Source: Tritonibacter horizontis (lineage in GTDB: Bacteria; Pseudomonadota; Alphaproteobacteria; Rhodobacterales; Rhodobacteraceae). Taken from it: a stretch of DNA of 64,000 nt. Positions 17,257-26,736 of this stretch are shown here, piece after piece. Location: the NCBI RefSeq assembly GCF_001518015.1, contig NZ_LPUY01000079.1:1-64000 (forward strand). The letters are read 5' to 3'. A program made the translations under genes and the position numbers. Numbering within the stretch: the stretch's first letter is position 1; each line of letters begins with the position of its first letter. Below the pieces are notes generated by a model. It made no database searches. It worked only from the letters and a program-made list of their open reading frames with translations, and was not told the DNA's origin.

Positions 17257-18483
17257 CTATTGCCGGCCCTCGCGCGCGCGTTTCAGCATCTTGCCAATGG
17301 TGAAGGAGGTGCGCGGCGCATAGACGTAGCGGGTGCGTTCCTCGGGCGCGGCGCGGGCCCGCATCCGGGCAAGACCAAAGAGGATCAACCCCAGGTGCCC
17401 AACCGCAATGAAGACAAACAGCGCCCCCGGACCGAAGGCTTCGATCAGGACGGAGGCGACCAGCGGGGCCGCGATGGCACCGGTGGCGTAAAAGAACATC
17501 AAGGCGGCCGAGAGTTCGACACGTTCCTCCGAGGTGGCGAAATCATTGGCATGAGCGGCGGAGACGGAAAAGATCGGCACCGTGGTCAGGCCAAAGAAGA
17601 TGGCAGAGCCCATGATTGCAACGGTGCCGCCGCCGCTGGCAGGAAGGGTGACGGCGCAGGCGATCATGGACACCGTCGAGAGCCAGATCAGCACCCAGCG
17701 GCGGTCGAACTTGTCCGCCAGCCAGCCGACCGGGTATTGCGCCAATGCCCCGCCCAGAACAAAGGCCGCGAGGAAGAAGGCGATCTGATCCACCACAAGG
17801 CCGACGCCCTGACCGTAGATGGGGCCGACCATCCGAAAGGAGGCCGAGCTGAGCGCGGAGACGATCACCCCCGCCACGCCGAGTGGTGAGCAGCGCCAGG
17901 CCAGTCCGGGTCGCAAGCGGGGCGCGGCGGGCAGTTTCGGCTGGCTGGCGCGCGACATCATCAGCGGCAAAAGCGTCGCGCAGCACATGATCGCCAGAAG
18001 ATTGTAGGAAATATAGGAGGCCGGCGGGAGCACCGCGATCAACAGCTGTGCGGCAAAAGAGGCGCCGGTATCCGCGATCCGGTAGATGCCGGAGGTACGA
18101 CCGCGATTTTCATTGGTGACCTTGGCATTGATCCAGGCCTCGATCACCGTGTAGCAGCCCGCGACACAGAGCCCCGAGGCGATCCGCATCGCCGCCCAGG
18201 CATAGGGGTTCTCGGTCAGGGTGTGGCCCAGCAGCCCCATCGCCCCAAGCGCGGTGCAGACCGCAAAGGCGCGCGAGTGACCGACCCGGCCCATCAGCCG
18301 GGGGGTCCACCAGCATCCGATAAAGAACCCGACGAAATGCGCCGACCCCAACAGGCCGATCTGGCGGTTGTCAAACCCCAGCGCGGCGCCAGAGAGCGCG
18401 TCCAGCGGCCCCACGCCCCCGGTCGAGAGCTGCAGCATGATGACGGACAGAAAGAGGGCGGTAAAGGAAAGAAGCGTGCGCAT
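17257..18483 (-). CDS. Major facilitator superfamily transporter
   Basis: This 408-residue protein has about twelve hydrophobic segments. It has MFS signatures GWLADKFDRRWVL in the loop between TM8 and TM9 and a related TPRLMGRVGHSRAF after TM2, resembling the YcaD group. The substrate is unknown. The start MRTLLSFTALFLS places the first membrane segment immediately after the initiator; an ATG seven codons upstream is possible. It is a single gene between metG and the rhodanese gene. Confidence 0.88.
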   Translation of the reverse strand: MRTLLSFTALFLSVIMLQLSTGGVGPLDALSGAALGFDNRQIGLLGSAHFVGFFIGCWWTPRLMGRVGHSRAFAVCTALGAMGLLGHTLTENPYAWAAMRIASGLCVAGCYTVIEAWINAKVTNENRGRTSGIYRIADTGASFAAQLLIAVLPPASYISYNLLAIMCCATLLPLMMSRASQPKLPAAPRLRPGLAWRCSPLGVAGVIVSALSSASFRMVGPIYGQGVGLVVDQIAFFLAAFVLGGALAQYPVGWLADKFDRRWVLIWLSTVSMIACAVTLPASGGGTVAIMGSAIFFGLTTVPIFSVSAAHANDFATSEERVELSAALMFFYATGAIAAPLVASVLIEAFGPGALFVFIAVGHLGLILFGLARMRARAAPEERTRYVYAPRTSFTIGKMLKRAREGRQ

Positions 18484-18650
18484 GTCAGGGCCGACCATAG
18501 GCAAACATCAGGGGCTTGCAGTAGTCTTTTCGACGTTAAATGTCGTTTCGTGACCGCGGCGCGGCGTGTCCATCGGATTTCCGGGGACACACCGCGTGGC
18601 GCGCAGCCCGCTCTGCAGCCGACTATACCGAGGGCTGCGGCCCGTCGCGC

Positions 18651-19052
18651 CTACCAGCGGTAGGGGGTCACGGGACCGCGCGCTTCGATCCAGGCATCCA
18701 GCCCGCCGCGCAGGCAATGGACGTTTTGCAGGCCCATTTCGGCGGCCAGTCGGGTGCTCAGAGTTGAGCGCCAGCCATTGTCGCAATAGAAAACGAACAT
18801 GGCGTCCTTGGCGAAGATGTCGCGGGCAAAGGGGCTGTCCTGGTCCAGCCAGAATTCAAGCAATCCGCGCGGGCAGGAATGGGCGCCGGGAATGACGCCG
18901 GTTTTTTGCAATTCGCGAAAAACGCGAAGGTCAACGAATTCAGCCTCTTTGCTTTCATAAAGCGCCAAGAGATCCTCGACCGAGAGAAAAGAAATCTGTG
19001 CTGCGGCCTCGTCCACGAGGTCCTTACAGCTTTTCTTCGAGATAAACGTCAT
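18651..19052 (-). CDS. Single-domain rhodanese-like protein
   Basis: This 133-residue rhodanese domain has the active-site loop CDNGWRS with catalytic cysteine C90, an N-terminal SVEDLLALYES helix, VDLR in the usual strand, and the GGLDAW motif near the C-terminus. It probably transfers sulfane sulfur from a donor such as thiosulfate to an acceptor; the in vivo partner is unknown. No signal peptide is seen. It is divergent from the aldo/keto reductase, with a 197-base region between them containing a palindrome. Confidence 0.9.
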   Translation of the reverse strand: MTFISKKSCKDLVDEAAAQISFLSVEDLLALYESKEAEFVDLRVFRELQKTGVIPGAHSCPRGLLEFWLDQDSPFARDIFAKDAMFVFYCDNGWRSTLSTRLAAEMGLQNVHCLRGGLDAWIEARGPVTPYRW

Positions 19053-19106
19053 GCTTTTGTGTCTCCTGCAACCGATCAACCCGGAATTGTGCACCAACGA
19101 ACCAAG

Positions 19107-19128
19107 CCAATATGACAGCGCATATTGG
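19107..19128. promoter_or_regulatory. Palindrome in the rhodanese/aldo-keto reductase divergent region
   Basis: Perfect 8-base arms ccaatatg (19107-19114) and catattgg (19121-19128) flank a six-base centre. It is 55 bases upstream of the rhodanese start and 122 bases before the reductase. The shape fits a dimeric repressor site; no regulator gene is adjacent. Confidence 0.45.
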
Positions 19129-19249
19129 TTTCAGATGTCGTTATATCAGCCGATAGTTAATCAGGCGTATGCGCATCAGGCGGGTCCCGCTTGCAATGGT
19201 GGCCCGAGGGGCTAGGGTCCGCCCGAGCATGACACGAGGAGATCGCGCA

Positions 19250-20296
19250 ATGAAAATGAACCGGCTTGGCCGCACGGAAATGAGGGTATCAGAGCTGTGC
19301 CTGGGGACCATGACCTTTGGCACCCAGACCTCTGAAGCGGATGCACATTCTCAGATCGACATGGCGCTGGCGGCAGGGATCAACTTTGTTGATACGGCGG
19401 AAATGTACCCTGTGAACCCGGTGCGGGCCGAGACCATGGGGCGCAGCGAAGCCTATATCGGCAGCTGGAACGAAAAGACCGGGCGGCGGCGGGACTATAT
19501 TCTGGCGACGAAACATTCCGGCGAAGGGTCGGTTGCGCGCGACGGGGCGATGATCTCCAGCGCCACAATTGCCCCTACCATCGAGGCCTCGCTGCGGCGG
19601 CTGAAGACCGACTATATTGATTTGTACCAGTTTCACTGGCCAAATCGCGGCAGCTATATGTTCCGTAAGAACTGGACCTACGACCCGACCACGTCGCCGC
19701 AATCCAAAGCAGAGGTGCTGGCTGATATGGAGGATTGTCTGGGCGCGTTGCAGCGCGAGGTGGATCGCGGCACCATTCGCGCCTTCGGCCTGTCGAACGA
19801 GAGCGCCTGGGGCACCGCGCAATGGCTGCGGCTGTCCGAGGCGGGCAAGGGGCCACGGGTGGCCTCGATCCAGAACGAATATTCGCTGTTGTGCCGTCTC
19901 TACGACACTGACCTCGCAGAGCTGAGCCATTTTGAGGACGTCGGCCTGTTGTCCTTCTCCCCGCTGGCCGCCGGGTTTTTGACCGGCAAGTATCAGAACG
20001 GGGCGGTGCCCGAGGGGTCGCGCAAGTCCATCGTTGCCGAGATGGGCGGCCGTCAGTCGGCCCATGTCGAGGCCGCGGTCGCGGCCTATCTCGACATCGC
20101 AGCAGAGCACGATCTGGACCCGGTTCACATGGCGCTGGCCTGGTGCAAGACGCGTCCCTTCATGGCCTCGGCCATCTTTGGAGCCACGACAGTGGATCAG
20201 CTGGCGCATCTGCTGAAGGGCGTTGATCTGGTGCTGAGCGACGCGGTTCTGGCGTCGATTGACCGGGCACACCGCGCCCATCCGATGCCCTATTGA
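19250..20296 (+). CDS. Aldo/keto reductase (Tas-like)
   Basis: This NADP(H)-dependent oxidoreductase of the aldo/keto reductase superfamily resembles E. coli Tas in length (348 residues) and layout. The catalytic tetrad is visible as D48, Y53, K88 and H129. The substrate-loop insertion after H129 (NRGSYMFRKNW) and SIQNEYSLLCR are typical of the Tas group. AGGAG lies 9 bases before the chosen ATG, which gives MKMNRLGRT; the longer open frame upstream is not used. The natural substrate is unknown. Confidence 0.92.
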   Translation: MKMNRLGRTEMRVSELCLGTMTFGTQTSEADAHSQIDMALAAGINFVDTAEMYPVNPVRAETMGRSEAYIGSWNEKTGRRRDYILATKHSGEGSVARDGAMISSATIAPTIEASLRRLKTDYIDLYQFHWPNRGSYMFRKNWTYDPTTSPQSKAEVLADMEDCLGALQREVDRGTIRAFGLSNESAWGTAQWLRLSEAGKGPRVASIQNEYSLLCRLYDTDLAELSHFEDVGLLSFSPLAAGFLTGKYQNGAVPEGSRKSIVAEMGGRQSAHVEAAVAAYLDIAAEHDLDPVHMALAWCKTRPFMASAIFGATTVDQLAHLLKGVDLVLSDAVLASIDRAHRAHPMPY

Positions 20297-20464
20297 TCTG
20301 ACAGATCCAGGTGCGGCCGGGGCAGATTATGTCTGCGCATCCCGGCTGCGCCGCAAAAGCCCGGGGCCTGGCCAGGAGGACGGGCTGCGGCTGGCCTGGC
20401 CCCGTCATAGGGCGCGAGTCATGGGACGCTGGTGGCTGAGGGCGTGCGTCGGCTCGGGGCGCGG

Positions 20465-21160
20465 CTACTCGGGAGCGTCTTCGAAAAATTCGGCATTCTC
20501 GTCGCGGATCTGACCCAGAATTCGCAAAATGCGCAGGAGATGCGCGCGCATCAGATCGCGGGCGCGGGTCTCGTCCTTGGCTGCCAGCGCATCGCGGATG
20601 CCGATATGTTCGTTCAGCGCAATATCAAGGCTGAAGGGCAGTGACAGGAACCGCACACGATCCACATGCGCCTTGTTGCCCCGGATCAGTTCCCAGACAT
20701 GCGCCCGGCCGATAATTTCGCAAATGGTGCGGTGAAACCGATCATCCCAGATGTGAAAGGCGGCGCCGTCTTTTTGCTGCACGGCCTGCTGCTGACGGGC
20801 GATGACCTCGTCAATCTGCGCCAGACCGGCATCGTCCATTTTCTGGATCGCCTCGCTGACACAGGCCAGTTCCAGCGCCAAGCGAACGAAAGCGGCCTGC
20901 TCGACGGCTTCGACCGAGATCTTGGTGATCAGCGTTGCCCGCTGCGGCCGGATCAGGAGAAACCCGAGCTTGGAGAGCCGGAAAAAGGCGTCGCGCACAG
21001 GCTGGCGCGAGATCTCCATTTGTTTCGCAATTTCGATCTCCGACACTTTGGTGCCGGGGGGCAGCTCGAAAGAGACGATTGCCTCGTATAGCGCCTCGAA
21101 AGCCTGGTCCGTCGTGGTCGTCGGAGCAGATGGATTTGTCGCCAAGGACAAGGTCGCCAT
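20465..21160 (-). CDS. GntR/FadR-family regulator of the uronate locus
   Basis: This 231-residue regulator has an N-terminal GntR winged helix (about 15-80, with ISRQPVRDAFFRLSKLGFL as recognition region) and a C-terminal all-helical FCD ligand domain (about 85-220). The FCD domain carries metal-site residues such as D138xxFH and later histidines. Position and family suggest an ExuR/UxuR-like repressor released by a hexuronate or KDG. It is divergent from uxaC, and two copies of an ACTRGCATATTAGT site lie between the genes, the second over the uxaC -10 box. Confidence 0.88.
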   Translation of the reverse strand: MATLSLATNPSAPTTTTDQAFEALYEAIVSFELPPGTKVSEIEIAKQMEISRQPVRDAFFRLSKLGFLLIRPQRATLITKISVEAVEQAAFVRLALELACVSEAIQKMDDAGLAQIDEVIARQQQAVQQKDGAAFHIWDDRFHRTICEIIGRAHVWELIRGNKAHVDRVRFLSLPFSLDIALNEHIGIRDALAAKDETRARDLMRAHLLRILRILGQIRDENAEFFEDAPE

Positions 21161-21226
21161 TTGAGAATTCCTCGAAAACAGATCGTCGTCGCATAGCAGT
21201 ATCTCATCCTTGGGCGCAACTAATCA

Positions 21227-21270
21227 ACTAGCATATTAGTTTGACAGACCTGCTGGACTGGCATATTAGT
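21227..21270 (+). promoter_or_regulatory. uxaC promoter with two tandem operators
   Basis: A sigma-70-like promoter has TTGACA (21241-21246), a 17-base spacer and TATTAG (21264-21269). Two near-identical 14-base sites, actagcatattagt (21227-21240) and actggcatattagt (21257-21270), are spaced exactly 30 bp apart, close to three helical turns. The first abuts the -35 box and the second covers the -10 box. Binding by the adjacent GntR regulator would block transcription. Confidence 0.75.
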
Positions 21271-21301
21271 ATGTCAAATTACGTGAATGCTGAGGACTCC
21301 C

Positions 21302-22708
21302 ATGCCGCTGCCGAATCAAGATCGTCTTTTCCCGGTCGAGCCGAACCTGCGCGGCCTTGCGCGGGCGCTGTACGAATCGGTTGAGGCGCTGCCGATCATC
21401 AGCCCGCATGGGCATTGCGATCCGCGTTGGTTTGCGCAAAACGAGCGGTTCCCGAACCCGGCCGAATTGTTCGTGATCCCCGATCACTATGTATTCCGGA
21501 TGCTGGTGTCGCAGGGGGTCCGGTTGGAGGATCTCGGCGTCCCGCGCGAGGACGGCGGCGCGGTGGAGCGCGATCCACGGGCCATCTGGCGCCGGTTCGC
21601 GGCGCATCAGAAGCTGTTCCGGGCGACTCCTTCGGCGATGTGGCTGGCCCATTCCTTTGACCAGGTCTTTGGTCTGACGGAGCCCCTGACCGAAGCCAAC
21701 GCCGATGAGTTCTACGACCGCATCGACACCATGCTGGGGCAGCCGGACTTCCGGCCGCGTGCGTTGTTTGACCGGTTCGGGATCGAAGTGCTCGCCACCA
21801 CCGAAAGCGCGCTGGATGATCTGGCCTGGCATCGCCAGATCGCCGAGAGCGGCTGGCAGGGGCGGGTCATCACCACCTATCGCCCGGACGCGGTCGTCGA
21901 TCCCGAGTTCGAAGGGTTTGCCGCCAATATTGCCCAGCTTGGTGCCCTGACCGGAGAGGACACGGGCACCTGGCAGGGGTATCTTGCGGCGCATCGGGCG
22001 CGGCGTGCGTTCTTCCGCGACCATGGGGCAACCGCAACCGACCACGGGCACCCGTCGGCGCGGACGATGGATCTGCCGCAGGCGGATGCGGCCGCACTCT
22101 ACCAGAAGATCCTGACGCAGGGGGCGACGGCGGCAGAGGCGGAGGCGTTCCGGGGCCAGATGCTGACCGAGATGGCGCGGATGAGCGTCGAGGACGGCAT
22201 GGTCATGCAGATCCATCCGGGGTCGCGGCGCAATCATCACGCAGGTGTCTTTGCCCGGCACGGGCGCGACAAGGGGTTCGATATTCCGGGGCGCACCGAT
22301 TATGTGTCAGACCTGCAGCCGTTGCTGGATGCAGTCGGCATGGAGCCGGGGCTGACGATCATTCTCTTTACCCTCGACGAGACCGCCTATGGGCGCGAGC
22401 TGGCCCCCCTCGCTGGCGTGTACCCGGCGCTGAAGCTGGGACCGCCCTGGTGGTTCTTTGACAGCTACGAGGGCATCCAGCGGTACCGCGAAACGGTCAC
22501 CGAAACCGCAGGGTTCTACAATACGGCCGGGTTCAACGATGACACCCGCGCCTTCTGTTCGATCCCCGCCCGGCATGATGTCGCCCGGCGGTCGGATTGC
22601 AGCTATCTCGCCAATTTGGTCGGCACTGGCCGGCTCTCTGAAAGCGAGGCACTCGAGGTCGCTCATGACCTCACATATCGACTGGCAAAGGACGCTTACC
22701 GTCTGTGA
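21302..22708 (+). CDS. uxaC: Glucuronate isomerase UxaC
   Basis: UxaC converts D-glucuronate to D-fructuronate and D-galacturonate to D-tagaturonate. The protein is 468 residues, matching the family. The metal-binding SPHGHCDP motif (H36, H38) of the amidohydrolase-related fold is near the N-terminus, and [10 protein letters not shown] and [10 protein letters not shown] are family segments. The ATG at 21302 is preceded by GAGG; an ATG at 21287 in frame is possible but leaves no leader. It is first in the plus-strand uronate operon. Confidence 0.95.
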   Translation: MPLPNQDRLFPVEPNLRGLARALYESVEALPIISPHGHCDPRWFAQNERFPNPAELFVIPDHYVFRMLVSQGVRLEDLGVPREDGGAVERDPRAIWRRFAAHQKLFRATPSAMWLAHSFDQVFGLTEPLTEANADEFYDRIDTMLGQPDFRPRALFDRFGIEVLATTESALDDLAWHRQIAESGWQGRVITTYRPDAVVDPEFEGFAANIAQLGALTGEDTGTWQGYLAAHRARRAFFRDHGATATDHGHPSARTMDLPQADAAALYQKILTQGATAAEAEAFRGQMLTEMARMSVEDGMVMQIHPGSRRNHHAGVFARHGRDKGFDIPGRTDYVSDLQPLLDAVGMEPGLTIILFTLDETAYGRELAPLAGVYPALKLGPPWWFFDSYEGIQRYRETVTETAGFYNTAGFNDDTRAFCSIPARHDVARRSDCSYLANLVGTGRLSESEALEVAHDLTYRLAKDAYRL

Positions 22709-22736
22709 CAGTCATTTTTCTGGGAGGAGAAAACTT

Positions 22737-23708
22737 ATGAAACTGGTGACTACGAGCCTTGCGGCTCTTGTCGTTGCGTCCGGTGCGGCGCAGGCCTGTG
22801 AAATCACGCTGCGGTCGTCGGACACACATCCCGAAGGATACCCGACGGTTGTTGCCGTCGAAGCCATGGGCGAGATGCTGGAAGAGCGTTCTGATGGCCG
22901 GATCTGTGTCGAGGTTTTTCACTCGGCTCAGCTGGGTGAGGAAAAGGACACCATCGAGCAGACTCAACTGGGGGTGATCGACCTGAACCGGGTCTCGCTT
23001 GGGCCCTTCAATAACATCATCGAGGAAACCAAGGTCTTCTCTCTGCCCTATATATTCCGCTCGACCGACCACATGCACGCGGTGGTCGACGGTGAGGTCG
23101 GCGCGGATATTCTTGCTGAATTCTCGAACCATGATCTGGTCGGACTGGCCTATTTCGATGGCGGTTCGCGGTCCTTTTACAACAGCAAGAAGCCGATCAC
23201 CTCTGTTGCAGACATCGAAGGGCTGAAGTTCCGCGTGATGCAGTCCGACGTGTTTGTGGACATGGTCGACGCGCTGGGCGGCAACGCCACGCCGCTGCCC
23301 TATGGCGAGGTCTATTCCTCGATCCAGACCGGTGTGATCGACGGGGCCGAGAACAACTGGCCGTCGTTCGAAAGCTCGGGTCACTATGAGGTTGCGGGCT
23401 ATTACACGCTCGACCAGCACCTGATCGTGCCCGAAGTTCTGGTGATGTCGAAAACCAAAATGGAAAGCCTCAGCGCCGAAGATCAGGCCCTGATCCGTCA
23501 AGCTGCCAAAGACGCAGTGCCGGTCATGCGGGACCTTTGGGCCAAGCGTGAGAAAGCCTCTGAAGAAAAGGTACGCGCCGCCGGTGTGGAGATCGTCGAT
23601 GATATCGACAAGACCCCTTTCATCGACGCGATGGACGTTGTCTACGAAAAGCATGTCACCTCTGACAAGCTGAAGGATCTCGTCACGCGCATCCGCGCCG
23701 TCGAATAA
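22737..23708 (+). CDS. dctP: TRAP transporter solute-binding protein (DctP family)
   Basis: This 323-residue periplasmic binding protein has a 20-residue signal peptide ending GAAQA before C21. The DctP fold follows, with [12 protein letters not shown], the [10 protein letters not shown] hinge region, [12 protein letters not shown] (an arginine that usually salt-bridges the substrate carboxylate) and the [10 protein letters not shown] segment. Operon context points to a hexuronate or related sugar acid as ligand. A strong GGGAGGAG ribosome site lies 7 bases before the ATG. A perfect hairpin follows the gene. Confidence 0.93.
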   Translation: MKLVTTSLAALVVASGAAQACEITLRSSDTHPEGYPTVVAVEAMGEMLEERSDGRICVEVFHSAQLGEEKDTIEQTQLGVIDLNRVSLGPFNNIIEETKVFSLPYIFRSTDHMHAVVDGEVGADILAEFSNHDLVGLAYFDGGSRSFYNSKKPITSVADIEGLKFRVMQSDVFVDMVDALGGNATPLPYGEVYSSIQTGVIDGAENNWPSFESSGHYEVAGYYTLDQHLIVPEVLVMSKTKMESLSAEDQALIRQAAKDAVPVMRDLWAKREKASEEKVRAAGVEIVDDIDKTPFIDAMDVVYEKHVTSDKLKDLVTRIRAVE

Positions 23709-23716
23709 AACATGAC

Positions 23717-23746
23717 GGGTCATCCGGCATGCGTGCCGGATGACCC
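23717..23746 (+). terminator. Intercistronic hairpin between dctP and dctQ
   Basis: A perfect 13-base stem, gggtcatccggca (23717-23729) with tgccggatgaccc (23734-23746), closes a four-base loop. There is no T-run. Such structures often protect the upstream message, allowing more binding protein than membrane subunits. Confidence 0.75.
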
Positions 23747-23768
23747 AATGTCTTGAGAGGCGGGCGAC

Positions 23769-24293
23769 GTGAGAAAATTTGTAGAGAAATTGTCCGCCGT
23801 GCTGGATCACGTGGCGGATCTATCCATTCGCATAGCCGGTATCGGCTTGTTCCTGATGACTGTGTTCATCGCCTGGCAGGTTTTTGGCCGGTTTGTGCTG
23901 AACGACACGCCGACCTGGACCGAAACCAGTTCGATCCTGATCATGGGCTGGTTCCTGCTGCTCGGCGCTGCGGCCGGCATTCGGGAGGGCAACCATCTCA
24001 GTTTTGATGTGGTGCTGTTTCTTGTCAACGACAAAGCCAAGAGCGTGGCCTTCACCATATCCGATTTCGTGGTCATCGCCTTTGGAATGGGGATGGTGGT
24101 GTACGGGTTGCAGCTGGCACTGAAAACCTGGCCGACAACCATTCCCAATCTTGGAATTTCAGGTGGCGTCGCCTTTCTGGCGCTGATTACAGGCGGGGCG
24201 CTTCTGGTGATCTATTCCGTTGAACGACTTTTGCGCCGTGCGGTCGGGCTGCCGACCACCCGGTTCTCTGACAAACTGGCGGAGGCCGACTGA
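23769..24293 (+). CDS. dctQ: TRAP transporter small permease (DctQ family)
   Basis: This 174-residue membrane protein has four predicted membrane segments (about 18-40, 53-70, 92-112 and 133-155). It carries the DctQ features WQVFGRF and TWTETSSILIMGW. The start is GTG, with GAGAGG about 8 bases upstream. It pairs with the large permease that follows after one base. Together with DctP they form a sodium-driven secondary uptake system in the inner membrane. Confidence 0.92.
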   Translation: MRKFVEKLSAVLDHVADLSIRIAGIGLFLMTVFIAWQVFGRFVLNDTPTWTETSSILIMGWFLLLGAAAGIREGNHLSFDVVLFLVNDKAKSVAFTISDFVVIAFGMGMVVYGLQLALKTWPTTIPNLGISGGVAFLALITGGALLVIYSVERLLRRAVGLPTTRFSDKLAEAD

Positions 24294-24294
24294 T

Positions 24295-25575
24295 ATGGAA
24301 CTTCTTGTCCTGTTCGGGACCTTCACCTTCTTGCTGCTCATCGGCACGCCAGTGGCGTTCTGCCTGGGGGCGTCGTCCTTTGCGACCATCGCCTTTATCG
24401 GCCTGCCGCCTGTCGTGGTCTTTCAGCGGCTGAACTCCGGCATTTCTGTCTTTGCGCTGATGGCGATCCCCTTTTTCATCTATGCGGGCGAGCTGATGGT
24501 GCGGGGGGATATCGCCCGACGGCTGGTTGCGTTGGCGGGCGGCATCGTTGGCCACCTGCGCGGCGGTCTGGGTCAGGTGAATATCTCGGCGTCGGTGTTG
24601 TTTGGCGGGATCTCCGGGTCGGCCGCTGCAGATGCGACGGCCATCGGGGGCATCATGATCCCGCAGATGGCAGAGCGCGGCTATGGCCGGGATTATGCGG
24701 TCAGCGTGACTGTGATGTCCTCCATCATCGCGCTGATGCTGCCGCCCTCGCATAACCTGATCATCTATTCGATCTCTGCCGGCGGGCGGCTGTCGATTGC
24801 CGATCTCTTTACCGCCGGGATCATTCCGGGACTGGTGCTGGCGATGTCGCTGATGCTGGTGGCCTGGTGGATCGCCCGTCGGCGCGGTTACCCGACCGAG
24901 CGGTTCCCCGGTTTTGGTGTCCTGGCGGGGCTGCTCATCAACGCGGTGCCGGGGCTGATCCTGGTCGCAATCATCTTTGGCGGCGTGCGCTCTGGCATCT
25001 TCACCGCCTCCGAAAGCTCTTGTATCGCGGTGGTCTATGCGATCCTGGTGACCATCTTTGCCTATCGGACGCTAAGCTGGACCGCCTTTGTCGAGGCGAC
25101 CCTGAATGCGGTGCGGACCTCGTCGATGGTGCTGTTGGTGATCGGTAGCGCGGCGGCCTTTGGCTGGTTGCTGGCCTATATGCGGGTGCCAACGGCGCTG
25201 GTCGAGGCCCTGAAGGATGTGTCGGACAATCCGATCATCATCCTGCTGATGCTGAACGTGGTGCTGCTGTTGCTTGGCACCTTCATGGATATGTCGCCGC
25301 TGATCGTCATCACCACGCCGATCTTTTTGCCCGTGGCCACCGCCTATGGTGTTGATCCCGTGCATTTCGGCATTATCCTGATCCTGAACTTGGGCATCGG
25401 CCTGTGTACGCCGCCAGTGGGGGCTGTGCTCTTTGTCGGCTGTGCCGTGGGGCGGGTGTCTGTCGGTCAGGCGATGCGTTCGATCGTGCCCTTCTACATT
25501 GCTGCTGTCGCGACACTGATGCTGGTCACCTATATGCCTGCCCTGTCGCTCTGGCTGCCTTCCCTGTTCCATTGA
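24295..25575 (+). CDS. dctM: TRAP transporter large permease (DctM family)
   Basis: This 426-residue protein has about twelve to thirteen hydrophobic segments and typical DctM motifs: IPFFIYAGELM, the SGSAAADATAIGGIMIPQM re-entrant hairpin region, TASESSCIAVVYAI and GLCTPPVGAVLFVG. It is the sodium-coupled transport channel of the TRAP system. It starts one base after the dctQ stop, indicating translational coupling. Confidence 0.95.
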   Translation: MELLVLFGTFTFLLLIGTPVAFCLGASSFATIAFIGLPPVVVFQRLNSGISVFALMAIPFFIYAGELMVRGDIARRLVALAGGIVGHLRGGLGQVNISASVLFGGISGSAAADATAIGGIMIPQMAERGYGRDYAVSVTVMSSIIALMLPPSHNLIIYSISAGGRLSIADLFTAGIIPGLVLAMSLMLVAWWIARRRGYPTERFPGFGVLAGLLINAVPGLILVAIIFGGVRSGIFTASESSCIAVVYAILVTIFAYRTLSWTAFVEATLNAVRTSSMVLLVIGSAAAFGWLLAYMRVPTALVEALKDVSDNPIIILLMLNVVLLLLGTFMDMSPLIVITTPIFLPVATAYGVDPVHFGIILILNLGIGLCTPPVGAVLFVGCAVGRVSVGQAMRSIVPFYIAAVATLMLVTYMPALSLWLPSLFH

Positions 25576-25585
25576 GGTGACCCCG

Positions 25586-25900
25586 ATGAACCCTGTAAAG
25601 TCCTTTCCGGCCGTTCCGCTTGAGGGGGTCACCCGTCAGGTGCTGGCGGACAGTGCCGAGCTGATGGTCGTGTCCTTTGCCTTTGATCGTGGCGGCGAAG
25701 GGGCGTTGCACAGCCATCCGCATGTGCAATCCACCTATGTCGAAAGCGGCCGCTTCACCTTTGAAATCGACGGGGAGCGGTTTGAGGTCGGGCCGGGCGA
25801 CAGCTTTGTCATCCCGTCCGGCGCAACACATGGGTGCACCTGCACCGAGGCGGGGCGTCTGATCGACACCTTCACCCCCCGCCGCGATGATTTTCTTTAA
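25586..25900 (+). CDS. kdgF: Cupin protein KdgF (unsaturated uronate conversion)
   Basis: This 104-residue single-domain cupin has the metal motif HSHPHVQSTYVESG (histidines in the first cupin box) and PGDSFVIPSGATHG in the second. KdgF speeds ring opening of 4,5-unsaturated monouronates from pectin or alginate to 5-keto-4-deoxyuronate (DKI). Placement directly before kduI and kduD supports this role. The ATG at 25586 is preceded by GAGGTGA; a GTG three codons upstream is less likely. Confidence 0.85.
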   Translation: MNPVKSFPAVPLEGVTRQVLADSAELMVVSFAFDRGGEGALHSHPHVQSTYVESGRFTFEIDGERFEVGPGDSFVIPSGATHGCTCTEAGRLIDTFTPRRDDFL

Positions 25901-25911
25901 AGGAGCTTGAA

Positions 25912-26736
25912 ATGCTGACCGTAGAAACAAGACATGCCGTTCACCAGGACCACGCCAAGGGCATGAATACAGACGCGCTGCGCAAGAACTTCCTGGCCGA
26001 AGACATGTTTCGCGCGGGCGAAATCCGCCTCGTCTACACCCACTATGATCGCTTTACGATTGGTGCTGCGGTGCCCGCGGGGGGATCGCTGGTGCTGGGC
26101 AGGGTCGACGAGACCCGGACCGAAACCTTTCTTGAACGGCGCGAAATGGGCATCGTCAATATCGGCGATGCCGGTACCGTCAAGGCGGGCGGCGAGAGCT
26201 GGACATTGGAGCGGGGCGATGTGCTTTACCTCGGACGGGGCGCCGGGGCGGTGACCTTTGAAGGGCAGGGGCGGTTCTATATCACTTCGGCCCCGGCCCA
26301 CGCGACCTTCCCCAACCGTCTGATCACCCTTGCGGATGCGGTCAAGGTGGAACTGGGCGAGACGGCGACCTCGAACAAGCGGATCATCAACCAGTTCATC
26401 CATCCGCTGGTGATGGAAAGCTGCCAGCTGGTGCTGGGCTATACGGAGCTGCTGGAGGGATCGGTCTGGAACACCATGCCCGCCCATGTCCATGACCGCC
26501 GGATGGAGGCCTATCTGTACTGGGGCATGGATGACGCATCGCGGGTGATGCATTTCATGGGTGAACCGCAAGAGACCCGGCATCTGGTGGTTGCCAATGA
26601 ACAGGCGACATTGTCGCCGCCCTGGTCGATCCACTCCGGCGCGGGGATCGGGGCCTATACGTTTATCTGGGCGATGGCGGGTGACAACATCGACTATACC
26701 GACATGGACTTCGTTCAGCCCGGAGATCTGCGATGA
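25912..26736 (+). CDS. kduI: 5-dehydro-4-deoxy-D-glucuronate isomerase KduI
   Basis: KduI isomerises 5-keto-4-deoxyuronate (DKI) to 2,5-diketo-3-deoxygluconate (DKII). The 274-residue protein matches the family length (278 in E. coli). The zinc site is visible as AHVHDRRME (two histidines and a glutamate, about 190-200) and a later histidine in SIHSGAG. The tract KRIINQFIHP is typical. AAGGAG precedes the ATG by 7 bases. The last four bases overlap the kduD start. Confidence 0.95.
   Translation: MLTVETRHAVHQDHAKGMNTDALRKNFLAEDMFRAGEIRLVYTHYDRFTIGAAVPAGGSLVLGRVDETRTETFLERREMGIVNIGDAGTVKAGGESWTLERGDVLYLGRGAGAVTFEGQGRFYITSAPAHATFPNRLITLADAVKVELGETATSNKRIINQFIHPLVMESCQLVLGYTELLEGSVWNTMPAHVHDRRMEAYLYWGMDDASRVMHFMGEPQETRHLVVANEQATLSPPWSIHSGAGIGAYTFIWAMAGDNIDYTDMDFVQPGDLR

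Noticed and set aside
15220-17889. 889-codon plus-strand frame opposite metG and the MFS gene
   Set aside because: It crosses two real minus-strand genes and their spacer, has shadow composition and has no family motif.
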